A stretch of 64,000 nucleotides of DNA from Ascidia mentula. Its lineage: Eukaryota > Chordata > Ascidiacea > Phlebobranchia > Ascidiidae. Position 1 is the first letter of the stretch, and the number at the start of each line of letters is the position of its first letter. The position numbers and the translations under genes are program-made. The notes below the pieces were generated by a model, which did no database searches, had not been told where the DNA came from, and worked only from the letters and a program-made list of their open reading frames with translations. Below are positions 36,001 to 44,476 of the stretch, one piece after another. The DNA lies in assembly GCA_947561715.1 (NCBI GenBank), contig OX387197.1, forward strand, positions 13,389,001 through 13,453,000. The letters run 5' to 3'.

Positions 36001-38075
36001 GATTATAATTGGTTGGTAAATGTGGAATAAAACGTTCATGCGATAAAACTTTGTTTAAACTTGGTACTATGATGTTAAACCTGAATGTATAGTATGTCTC
36101 AAAAGTTCCCTTAGCACAATCAATCAAAAGAAACAAATTGCTACGACATTTAATAACAAAACATTTAAATTGTGTTAGCAAACCAGTTCAGATTTTTAGT
36201 TTTCCACTTCAGATTTCAGTTTTCGTACTCGGGTTTCAAATATTTGTAAACTGGAATTTTTAAAAAAATTGGGTCACTTTAAGAAAAAGTTGGGAACCGC
36301 TGCCTTAAGTATTAATTAATTTCTGAAGGGTACCTCTCGAAAACTTCCAAGTCATTTTTTATTTTAATGTTGTACACTTTCATGCACTTTTCCTTTCATA
36401 GGTACAAATTGTAACCAAAGAACTGTAAATATGTGTGATGGACATCTTTGTCAACATGGATCTTGTGTTGCACTCAAGCAAGAATATAAATGCAAGTGTG
36501 CACAAGGTGAGAAGTTTAACTTTAAAGTATGGCAAAAATAAAAAACCCTACTACAGAAATACAAGTTCTTAATTTTTTTCGAAGGCAGATATACAAAATA
36601 AAAAGTAAAACTTAACTAAAGTAAAATTATGCAATAGATTAACCACAAAGCGAATGGTTTTGTGAAGGATATTTGCATTTGTACATATGGGCAGATTAAT
36701 CATGTTGCATAAAAGTGAACAGCATAGTTTTAGCTTTAGATTATTTTTTTTGTAATAGAGGTTACAGAAAAGCTAACAATGTAGCATATATTTCAAAAAT
36801 GAGTATGAAACAATGTTTGGAGGTTGCAGAATACTTTCCAAATAAAAATTTTGTATTCATACAAAAGTGGTTTCTGTTGCTTTACTTATAGGCACATTTG
36901 GAGTACCAACATGTTCTATTAAAACTTAATAAAGTTTATTCATATGATTTTTTACAAACTACAAATAATCACCAGAGTTAAATAAAACTGTCCAAGTTAG
37001 TTTGGACCGATACATCTCTTACCTCAACATTATATCCATCTAACCCCACCGCTTAAAAATGAATACAAAAACTCTGGCGATTGGCATGATCTGCTTATTA
37101 GTCAAACTTGTTGGTCTGCCTTTTGGTTCATTTTAAAATGAAATGCAAGTTGTCTATTGCACTGATACATAGTTAATCTGCTTTTATTACAAATCAAGAG
37201 TCAGTGGTGACAGAAATGATAACCCTTTAATTAGCCATATTTATTGACAACCATCTTAAAACAAATAACACCATAAATTATATATTTAACTCACAGAAGG
37301 GTTTACCTAACACTTAATGTTAAAATGGGTTTTACTTAATGGTAATGCAATACTCCAAAATAACTGGTATATGGTTTTGACTTTTTGACAAGTGTTTTTA
37401 TGGGACCTTTTCCAGGATATACTGGAAAATATTGCAGAAGTCATGTATGTTCAAAGGCAAAGTGCAATCGTGGAACGTGCATACCAACAGAAGATGGGTA
37501 TAAATGCAAATGTCAAAGACACTATTCTGGAGAGCATTGTGAAGACAGTTAAGTTTTGTTTAAATCCCATTAGAAACAACATTTTTTATAGTAAGCATTA
37601 AACCTAATTCCTCTCTGCCTTTAAAAGAATTGGGTTTTTGACAAAAAAGGCATTGTAACTGAAGTCTATTGGTCTTGGTATGTGCTTGATACACAGAACT
37701 CAAAACTACACATGTAACACAGCAGAATTATGTGTAGGAATTCGGAAGTGTAGAGGAACTCGGATCAAACAGTTTTTTGACATAAGACAGAAAATACAAG
37801 CACCTGTCATGTCAGATAAAGAACACAACAAAACAAGAATGTGTCGAAGCAAGCGTCGGTATACAAACATTTTGTGCAACAGCAATTGCTCTTTTAAAGA
37901 CCGAACCAACAGAAAAACAATGTTTTTTAAAACTGGTGGAATTTTATGCTGTCAGCCATTTAGGATTCAACAGAAGCGTGTTCGCATGAAATGTGATGAT
38001 GGAAGCAACATTTTTGAGGTTGTGCAGAAAGTAAGGCGCTGTGCTTGCAAACAATGCAATCACACTATTCCATAA
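15089..38075 (+). CDS. SLIT: Slit axon-guidance ligand
   Basis: About 33 exons encode about 1490 aa. A signal peptide comes first ([18 protein letters not shown]). LRR domain 1 uses exons 15089-15255, 15311-15382, 20317-20463 and 20528-20676. Domain 2, the usual Robo binder, starts at 21377 and has five 72-nt single-repeat exons before its cap at 22820-22983. Domain 3 is 23956-25558 and domain 4 is 25622-27784. Six EGFs follow (28574-30983), then laminin-G (31431 to about 32560), three EGFs (to 37547) and a C-terminal cystine knot (37697-38075, ending CACKQC near its tail). LRR exons are symmetric at phase 2. Family knowledge: Slits are secreted and repel growing axons and cells through Robo receptors. 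Two oddities: domain 1 lacks the repeats equivalent to LRR2-4, and the last junction (donor 37548, acceptor up to 37696) does not keep frame with canonical sites. Slit identity is certain; single exon edges are by eye. Confidence 0.95.
16845..19150 (-). mobile_element. Decayed hAT transposon, GTF2IRD2/ZBED5-like
   Basis: Two minus-strand fragments belong to the hAT-derived GTF2IRD2/ZBED5/EPM2AIP1 protein family. The fragment at 18637-18912 carries the catalytic-region block [20 protein letters not shown] followed by [13 protein letters not shown]. The fragment at 17519-17896 carries [15 protein letters not shown] and later [10 protein letters not shown], matching the family's later region. 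The order on the minus strand is correct, but the sequence between is lost or scrambled and the C-terminal dimerisation domain is not seen. A likely left terminus CAGAGGTCGGCAAAC is at 16845 and a candidate right terminus near 19150. I cannot find a target duplication, so the outer limits are tentative. Confidence 0.72.
19258..19588. repeat. Direct duplication of 127 bp, 204-bp period
   Basis: Copies at 19258-19384 and 19462-19588 differ at only about five or six positions. Both begin GTTCTTACAAACTGAGTCGC and end CAACGATAACTCACG. A 77-bp spacer separates them. The sequence is of unknown origin and lies next to the decayed hAT in Slit intron 2. Confidence 0.85.
20871..20926. repeat. Perfect 16-bp inverted repeat, AT-rich loop
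   Basis: The arms AACTGAATGTTATATA (20871-20886) and its exact complement (20911-20926) flank a 24-nt TA-rich loop. It lies in a Slit intron. It is probably a hairpin-prone microsatellite expansion or a tiny palindromic element; no target duplication is seen. Confidence 0.6.
23178..23385. repeat. Dispersed repeat segment
   Basis: It is similar in order and wording to 48641-48815. Shared blocks include GATGGCAATT, CTGCAAAGTGGATTATTGT (diverged), GAAACCCGAATGTT and GTAGACAATA. It lies in the Slit intron between the LRR2 cap and LRR3. Confidence 0.6.
32794..32821 (-). other. Hammerhead-ribozyme-like core in Penelope end
   Basis: On the minus strand the sequence reads CTGATGA, one A, a perfect 6-bp stem GCGAGA/TCTCGC closed by a 4-nt loop TCAA, then GAAA. 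This is the arrangement of the hammerhead core (CUGAUGA, stem II, GAAA). Penelope-like elements are known to carry hammerhead motifs in their terminal repeats. The extra A before stem II is non-standard, and stems I and III are not obvious, so activity is uncertain. Confidence 0.4.
32915..34987 (-). CDS. Penelope-like RT / GIY-YIG protein
   Basis: The 690-residue frame starts at the first ATG (MRLAEYFH). The same frame is open upstream to about 35106 and encodes conserved Penelope N-terminal wording ([13 protein letters not shown]), but has no ATG there, so the true start may be lost. Order: N-terminal region, [11 protein letters not shown] motif near residue 88, reverse transcriptase with catalytic RFIDDIFFI about residue 330, and a C-terminal GIY-YIG endonuclease ([14 protein letters not shown]) near residue 595, preceded by cysteine/histidine pairs ([11 protein letters not shown]). 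Family knowledge: Penelope-like elements copy RNA into DNA at a nick made by this endonuclease. The uninterrupted frame suggests a young insertion. Base composition is more GC-rich than the host genes around it. Confidence 0.9.
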   Translation of the reverse strand: MRLAEYFHANSTNTQGGYTNDAHSKSHHSEWTPPEGRNPNLDLYISCFRNRAEAEILNKESRLHHNLSVKESKAVRQLRNCKDLTIKPADKGGAVVVMETKDYIQEAHRQLNNTTYYNKLDTDPTDKYRKELVKLVKSFPERVRKELGLLIPEDPSPGFFYMLPKVHKPNIPGRPIVSGIGTLTEMVSGYVEKLLKPHAQAANSYVRDTTDFIRQLSSIKHLPPEAILVTLDVVSLYSNIDHERGLQALHKILPEEDDFTEIAIQLTKFILTHNNFLFNDEHYIQVKGTAMGTRLAPQYANIFMADLEERFTNTWKPSLVLYRRFIDDIFFICTGGENSLRAFVEDFNEEDPNIQFTMEHSLTSVHFLDVTVSLNDGELFTSIYRKPTDSGKYLHPSSAHPKHVYRSIVHSQTLRYRRICSRRDDCNAQLRELRTRFIGNDYRSSMVDKEMARATTVRRDLLIQENQRGSKNTRIPIVVTYNKPMGRLKKIAKDLQPILHGDSRLCAVFPQLPVVAYRQPPNLKTMLTHTETTTKKNFGTYPCGGARCALCHHINRSNQLMTKHGQHFSPQGTFSCRSTNVIYALTCARCPRALYIGQTGQTLRQRMNGHKNDIRHNNYEKPVGAHFNEPDHSVEDLRVMVLQKVMRRTRLARETAEQRLIQKFDSINHGLNRDWGFMSHYTHQDATGTQ

Positions 38076-38119
38076 AAATTAACGCCTCACTACTCTATGC
38101 AATAAGACTTTTGAAAATG

Positions 38120-38125
38120 AATAAA
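38120..38125 (+). terminator. Poly(A) signal of Slit
   Basis: AATAAA lies 45 nt after the Slit stop codon, followed by a T/G-rich stretch (GTTGTTTGTTGAGTTTTTATG), as expected of a cleavage site. Confidence 0.7.
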
Positions 38126-38803
38126 GAATGTTGTTTGTTGAGTTTTTATGTGTTTCGATTAATATTCACTAAAAATATATGCACTAACATTTTTGCAAAA
38201 CAGAAATAGTAACACTATATGTAAGTGTTCATTTAGCAGCTTTTATTCATTCTACATATTTGAAGAAAGAATGATACAGTCTGTATTGCAGCTATAGTTT
38301 TTAAATTACAAACCCCAAATAGCAGAATATCTGTTTTGTTGGTGGTCATTTTTATCAATCTATTCCCTGTTTTCCTTGCCAAACTCTAAAGGCCCTATAT
38401 TGGTATTAAATTGGAGAAATCCTGTTTTCAAGGCCCTCTGCTGTAATGCATCGACTGTTCCGCTTGTTTTCCAATGACGGGTCTTGTGACTTACATAGGG
38501 ACATAATATTCTTCAAAGTTACAAAAATTTAAAAGGGCAAAGACTTGTTGAGCCACCTGGAAGATCTTATGACCAACAGGGGGTATAAACAGCCCTTGGG
38601 GTGCTTTGGCACATTTTCAGCAACTAAATTTGATGCCATTCCATAGAGAACTTACACAAAAATGCAAATATGAGTGGGCAGTTAAAGGATTCAATTTTCT
38701 GCAAAATTCGGTTTCATTTTTTGTTGCTCTTTTTACCAAAATACTGAGCAAGCAGGGGGGCAAATGGCCCTAGGGGGGTGGCTAAACCATTTTTTTATCA
38801 TAC

Positions 38804-40159
38804 CAGTTTCTTTCTATGCTTTGGGTCCTCTATTTTGCCTGCAAGCTCATACACCTCGTCTAACGTGTGCAGCTGATTCTGTATATACATGATTTGGTCC
38901 AACTGGGATGCACCTCTAGAATTACTTGATTTAATACTTTCCTTTATGTCAAGCAACATGCTGAACATTCTCTTTTGAAATCCTAGACATGAAATGACAT
39001 GTTGCGTTTAGTGAAGTAACACACAATTGCATCTGTAGGCTTATGTACATTGTACACAAATATGTATCAAACTATAATTTTAAATAGCCTACATTCATGA
39101 TTCATGCAACTTACGTTCCTCCAACATTGGATATGACCTCTTTCTTTTCTGCTGTCTCAACACTGGCAGTTCTATTTCTAAACAAAGTATATAAGTTAGG
39201 TGCAATAACTATATATGTAAATTGTACTGTACAATCTTGACTTTGGCATTTACACAACTTTACATGTTATTCATAATATTGTAATTTCTTTAGAGGGAAA
39301 TAAAAAACAGCATGTTAGCAAATTTCCATGCCTTTGACTCCAATATCATCATTAGCATCATCGCTCCCAATTAACTCTTCAGTGTCCGAGTCACTATCAC
39401 CTGAGTTAAAATGTATATTATAATGCATTAGATAAGTTAGAATTGACAATGGCAAAGAGCAAGATATACATTGTACAAAGTCTTTTTGGTTATTTTTCTT
39501 TTTCTGTATCAGAAAGGTCTTCCATTGGCGTTGTGTTATCATACCTCTCACATTCTTTGATGTTATCTAAATATGTATAAAATTAAAACTCTGACCATTT
39601 ACACCTGCAGTCCTCAAAACTAGATATATATTTGTATTTGAACTTTCACAAACTCCTCAGCTATGTCAAATACACACTGAAAACAGCCAAAATATAACAA
39701 GCAATGGGGAAAACTCCTGTGTTACCATTAAATGATATTAGTAGCACCTATTATGGTACAGGCACATTGACATTGCCACATTTCTTCGATAAAAATTAGG
39801 TGTCTAAGTAATTTCCATCAAAATGCCTTAAAAGATACAAACTGTGTTAAAGTCCTTCAGTAAACAATAAACATTTCTTTGTCTACTATACAATAAATAC
39901 AGTAAAATTTAAAAACTCTCAAACTACTTTTTCAAACTTGGATGGATGAAACAGTGTAGATACCTGAAGAAAACTTTATTTTAACCAAAGGAAACTTCTG
40001 CCAATTGAGTCCAGGTGTTGCTCGCTGCTTTCTTAATTTTTCAGCATTTTGGCCTTTTGGTGGCCATTGTATGATTTTTTCTTCAACCCAGTTGCTTGGC
40101 ACAGCCCCTTCCTCTTCCAAATCTCCCTCTTTCCATACAGCAAAATTCCACGCTGACAT
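38804..40159 (-). pseudogene. DUF4806-like second gene of a DNA transposon
   Basis: Minus-strand exon-like blocks begin MSAWNFAVWKEGDLEEEGAV at 40159 and include VPSNWVEEKIIQWPP (first block 39964-40159). Further blocks follow at 39545-39566, 39316-39400 (acidic), 39115-39177 (ELPVLRQQKRKRS) and 38804-38982, which ends HTLDEVYELAGKIEDPKHRK. The first and last blocks match my memory of the two ends of DUF4806 proteins, often found beside tnp2-like transposases in animal transposons. The 39115-39177 and 38804-38982 blocks join in phase; the middle junctions do not, so the gene is probably broken or my middle exons are wrong. The C-terminal end after 38804 is not seen. Confidence 0.5.
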
Positions 40160-40429
40160 TATTACTGAAAGTTGTCTAAAATAGATTTGCAACATTAGTT
40201 GGTAGTATTACCTGCAATTTATCATTGGCAGCAAAACAAATCCCTTAGTGACAGAAATAGATATCATTTTGTGGCATAAGTCATTTTTAACAACATGTTT
40301 TTGATACATGGGAGCAATAGAATTTGCAAAATAAATATCAAATTTCATTGAACAACATGGGGTTTGAAACCAACTTTTTAATTTGCAAATTTGAATGGCA
40401 TCACAAATAAAACCATCATGGCATTGTTG

Positions 40430-41694
40430 TTTCAAAAAAACAATTATCCTTAATGTCAGTGGAAACATGGACAACATGCTCATGAACATTGTATACAACA
40501 AATGCAGGTCCAGTGTAAAGTAGAAAAGCACGGAACTCTGTTGCCTTCCATCGATCAACCTCCAATAATGATCTCGGTTGCCTTGAAAATTCACGGGGCA
40601 ATTTTCCATTTAATCTGCACAATTGTTCTGAAATCTGATTAATTTGATTTGCTGATAGTCTGCAACAATGTGGACCTTTTCTCCAAAATAATATCATCCT
40701 TCTAACTACACCCAAACATACAAAGTGCATATAATCCAATGCAAAATCTGTAACACATCCAATTCCACAACCAAATAGTGGAGTTAAACTTTTTTGGTGT
40801 TCAACATAGACAAAGCTATTAAAGAGCTCATTTGTACGTTTCTGTACTTCTTCAGCACAAGAATAAACTACCCTGGATTTCCAAGTCCCTTTGATAGTGC
40901 ATCTCTCACAAGCAGAATATGAATTGTGGCTTTTAATGCATTTGACAAATGCACCTGCATCACAAATTAATGCATGAATTCTGATCCTAATGATTTTATT
41001 CTGATATGTAATACCATTTTCCTGTAATTCATTGTACTCTTTTAAAAAGTCCTGCACATACTCTGTAACTGGCTCTGGTTTTGACAATCCACAAAACAAT
41101 GCAACAATGAATGGACTCAATTTATCAAAAGAACATAAAATGGGCCATAACTGTATGTTGGAGGATTTGTGGAGAGGAATTCCATCAACATTTACTTTTA
41201 AAAATATCTCCCCTGGTACATCTTTCATTAGATCAACAATTCTTTGAAGACATCGTGCAATGCCAAATATATATATGTACCTCCACAAATATTTCTTGTT
41301 TTAATGAAGCATGGAGTTTGTAGAAGAGTTCGGGAATCCTTTGGCAAATCCAAACCAAATTCTCTTAGTATTACCAATAGATCACCAAGTCCAGCTCTGG
41401 TAATGTTATGAGTAACAGCCCAACAAACTAGTTTAGGTTTAATTTCACTTGGCGATTCACTTTGGTCATTTAAGCCACTTACAACATGTTCATCACATTC
41501 ATCAGATTCTTCTGACACACTCAAATCACTTGTAGTCAAGTCCAGTGACGAACCAGATTCTCTTCCATCCAAATCTGAGTCATTTGAATTATATATGGCC
41601 CGTGAACTATCAAAGACCCCGTTGATTCTTCACTTGAAAGTAAAAGAGAATCCATTACCCTCTGCTTGTATCGCCATCTTCTGTGGTACGCCAT
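40430..41694 (-). pseudogene. tnp2 / CACTA-like transposase, decayed
   Basis: A minus-strand transposase relic starts with MAYHRRWRYKQRV at 41694. It continues through an acidic region (41572-41230) and into a conserved core: FLKVNVDGIPLHKSSN, LWPILCSF, VALFCGLSKP, ICDAGAFVKCIKSHNSYSAC (a CXXC-type finger follows), then FALDYMHFVCLGVVRRM and RWKATEFRAFLLYTGP. These blocks fit the tnp2 (Transposase_21) family used by CACTA/EnSpm-like elements. The frame changes in the acidic N-terminal part and again in a TA run near 41265-41280. After LLYTGP the text jumps to YNVHEHVVHVSTDIK, so about 50 residues seem lost, and the C-terminal part is missing. The DUF4806-like gene lies next downstream on the same strand. 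No inverted termini were found. Confidence 0.7.
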
Positions 41695-42159
41695 TTTCGA
41701 CTCTTTGAGCAATCGTATGTTTTTTGAAAATTGAATCTGACGTTCTTCTGGTGAAAAACAACAAATATGTAGGCCCTAGTTTCGAAGAGAAGACAATACA
41801 ACGATAAAACATCATAATTTCTAAAAACAGCTTACATGTGACCTGGCAAGTAATGCGATTGACAAAGATACAAAACCTTAAACCAACAGACCTCAGATAG
41901 CCATACCACACTTTCACATACGCAGACGACTTTATACGCATGAATGCACAATTACAATTCTTCGGATGAATGATTTCCTCACCTTTGTAACAACATAGCA
42001 TACCTACTCTTACTATACTATGGTAACAAGTTTGGAGCATCGTAGTTTGTAGGAGTCGCGATCTCGCGGTGTATTGACAAAAAATGGTCCAGTACGTTTT
42101 TTGATTGATTATTAAACTAAAGTTATATGTTTTTTATACGTATTTGCTACTAATGTTCT

Positions 42160-42942
42160 TTAATTACGTTGAATTGCCAACTTCAATTTAACGTAAAGTT
42201 TTTGACTTGAATTTCACATCGTTTAGACCAGTGCTGCCCAACTTTTTTTTTTGTTCACGACCCACTTTTAATGCAAGTTTTATTGTGCGACCCACAATGA
42301 AATATGTTACATAATGATAATGCAATAATTTGGTGATCTAATAGAAAACTGTAACATTTAGAAATGCTTCGCGACCCATCTGAAATAGCTTCGACCCACT
42401 GGTTGGGAAGCACTGGTTTAGACATTGAATTCCCACTTTCAATTCTACGTCAATTTTTTGACTTGAATGTCACGTCGTTTAGACGTTGAATTCCCACCTA
42501 CAATTCTACGTCAATTTTTTGACTTGAATGTCACGTCGTTTAGACGTTAAATTTCCACCCACAATTCCACGTCAATTTTTTGACTTGAATGTCACGTCGT
42601 TTAGACGTTGAATTCCCACCCACAATTCTACGTCAATTTTTTGACTTGAATGTCACGTCGTTTAGACGTTGAATTTCCACTTTCAATTCTACGTCAATTT
42701 TTTGGCTTGAATGTCACGTCGTTTAGACGTTGAATTCCCACCCACAATTCTACGTCAATTTTTTGACTTGAATGTCACGTCGTTTAGACGTTAAATTTCC
42801 ACTTTCAATTCTACGTCAAGTTTTTGACTTGAATGTCACGTCGTTTGGACGTTGAATTCCCACCTACAATTCTACGTAAATTTTTTGACTTGATAATGTC
42901 ACGTCGTTTTTAAATTTTTTGACTTGAATGTCACGTCGATAA
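42160..42942. repeat. 61-bp minisatellite
   Basis: About nine to ten copies of a 61-bp unit (for example GACGTTGAATTCCCACCCAC then AATTCTACGTCAATTTTTTG, ending CACGTCGTTTA). Unit starts fall at 42421, 42482, 42543, 42604, 42665, 42726, 42787 and 42848. A more diverged unit lies before the inserted MITE (about 42169-42228) and a truncated one after 42890. Variant bases (TTGAATTCCC / TTAAATTTCC; CCCAC / CTTTC) are shared between non-adjacent units. The array abuts the broken C-terminal end of the hAT transposase. Confidence 0.92.
42229..42415. mobile_element. hAT MITE inside the minisatellite
   Basis: A 187-bp element with termini CAGTGCTGCCCAACTT and, inverted, CAGTGCTTCCCAACCAG. It is flanked by an exact 8-bp direct repeat GTTTAGAC at 42221-42228 and 42416-42423. 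The duplicated octamer is part of the minisatellite unit, so the element landed in the array. Confidence 0.9.
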
Positions 42943-44476
42943 ATTTTCTTTCGAAAACTGATTAACGAGGGTAGAAGTAGCCAGGCGGTACATTTCTTTG
43001 TAAATTTGTTTGTAATGGTCGCAGGGGGAGGTATGTTGGTCCAGAGAGCGAAGACTTCTTGCAACAGCCGGCTCGGATATTTTGAGTTGCCGTGCTGAAT
43101 CCATAACCGCCTGTACAAAGGCATCGGCATTCTTATCAGAAGCGCTTTCTACAGAAAAAATATCCACCAATCTCCCAATCATTTCCTGTACATCTGCAAC
43201 AGTGGTATTCCTGGATTGGATTTGCGTTTGGACTGGGTGGACGACGATCAAGAATCCTTCCATCAGACGAAGCATAAAATATGTCGCAAACTGTTCCAAA
43301 GATCTGAGATAGGATTGCGCATTTGAACGTGTGAATGAATCCAAAGAAGTTTGAGATTGCAAACTTTCAAGCCAATCAAGTATTTTCTCATAATTTTGCA
43401 AAAATGCCTCGAGGGCAGGCAGGCGAAGAACCCACCGGATGGGACACAATGGACGAAGTGTCTTCGATGACGAGTCATTTTCGTTTCCAACATGAAAAGT
43501 GAAAAACATTGCCAAACGTTTAGGAGAAGACTTTACAAACTTTACGACTGCTGTTAAAACAGTGATTGCAGTAGTTCCGTAAGTGTGCAAATTCAATGCC
43601 TTGTACCACGAGATTAAGCTGATGGCCCGCACGGTAAACAAATGTTGCGAGGGGATTTATTTCACGTATTCGTGCTTGCACCCCACTTATTTTTCCTCGC
43701 ATGTTTGCTGCACCATCGTAAGACTGGCCGCGGCAATCACTGATATCAATATGGTTGTCGCTAAGTGCAGCGAGAATAACACCAACCAAACTTTCGGCAG
43801 CAGTTGAAGCGGTTGAGTACAGCCCAAGCAAACTTTCTTTTATTTCAAATTCCTCATCAACAAAGCGCAAGCAAACGGAAACTTGTTCCTGACATGAGAT
43901 GTCTGTTGTCTCGTCGAATATAATACTAAAATATCTGGCACGTTTTACCTCAGAGACAACTTTTTTCGTGACCGCTAACGCACAACTTTGTATAATTTCG
44001 TTCTGAATTCGATGACTCAGCCAGCGGTATTTTTTCTCTCCTTGCAACCAAACGTTGATGTCCGAGTTAATTCTACCTCATTGCTGGATGGCACAACAGA
44101 AACATCTGGAACTGATGTTTTACGGAAAAAGCTTTTAATTGACAGCTGATTGCTCATATTCTTGTTCTTTTGCACGTTTGTTTACAAAAGCTAAAACTGC
44201 AAGCAAAGCCAATTGACTGACATTGCGTCTGACCTTACTGACGTTCTCATTGTGACGTACACTACGCGTGTGTTTATCTGTACAAAGGCTCTTGTCAACT
44301 GAACCTCCATGGGCATGGCTTTGAGTACAACGCTTCTAAGAATAAGCGATGACTATATTAACGCAGTACATTTAAATAACGCTAAACGTGTTTATTTGTG
44401 GGTTGCAGCTCTCGACCAAACCGCGAATATACGGGGAGGCGGCGCCTCCCCGCCTCCCCGTAAGTGGGCGCCACTG
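42931..44476 (-). mobile_element. Decayed hAT transposon, ZMYM1/DUF4371-like
   Basis: A minus-strand hAT transposase relic. An N-terminal start MSNQLSIKSFFRKTS lies near 44150. It is followed after a frame change by YRWLSHRIQNEI, FSIIFDETTDISCQEQVSVC (44047-43520), SYDGAANMRGKISGVQARI and YRAGHQLNLVV. The next frame (43641-42931) holds LCPIRWVLRLPALEAFLQNY and EMIGRLVDIFSVESASDKNA. The DUF4371/hAT core is present, but the N-terminal zinc finger and C-terminal dimerisation domain are absent, with at least two frame breaks. A terminus CAGTGGCGCCCAC is at 44476 on the minus strand, next to a GC-rich palindrome. The other end is lost in the minisatellite. Confidence 0.82.
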
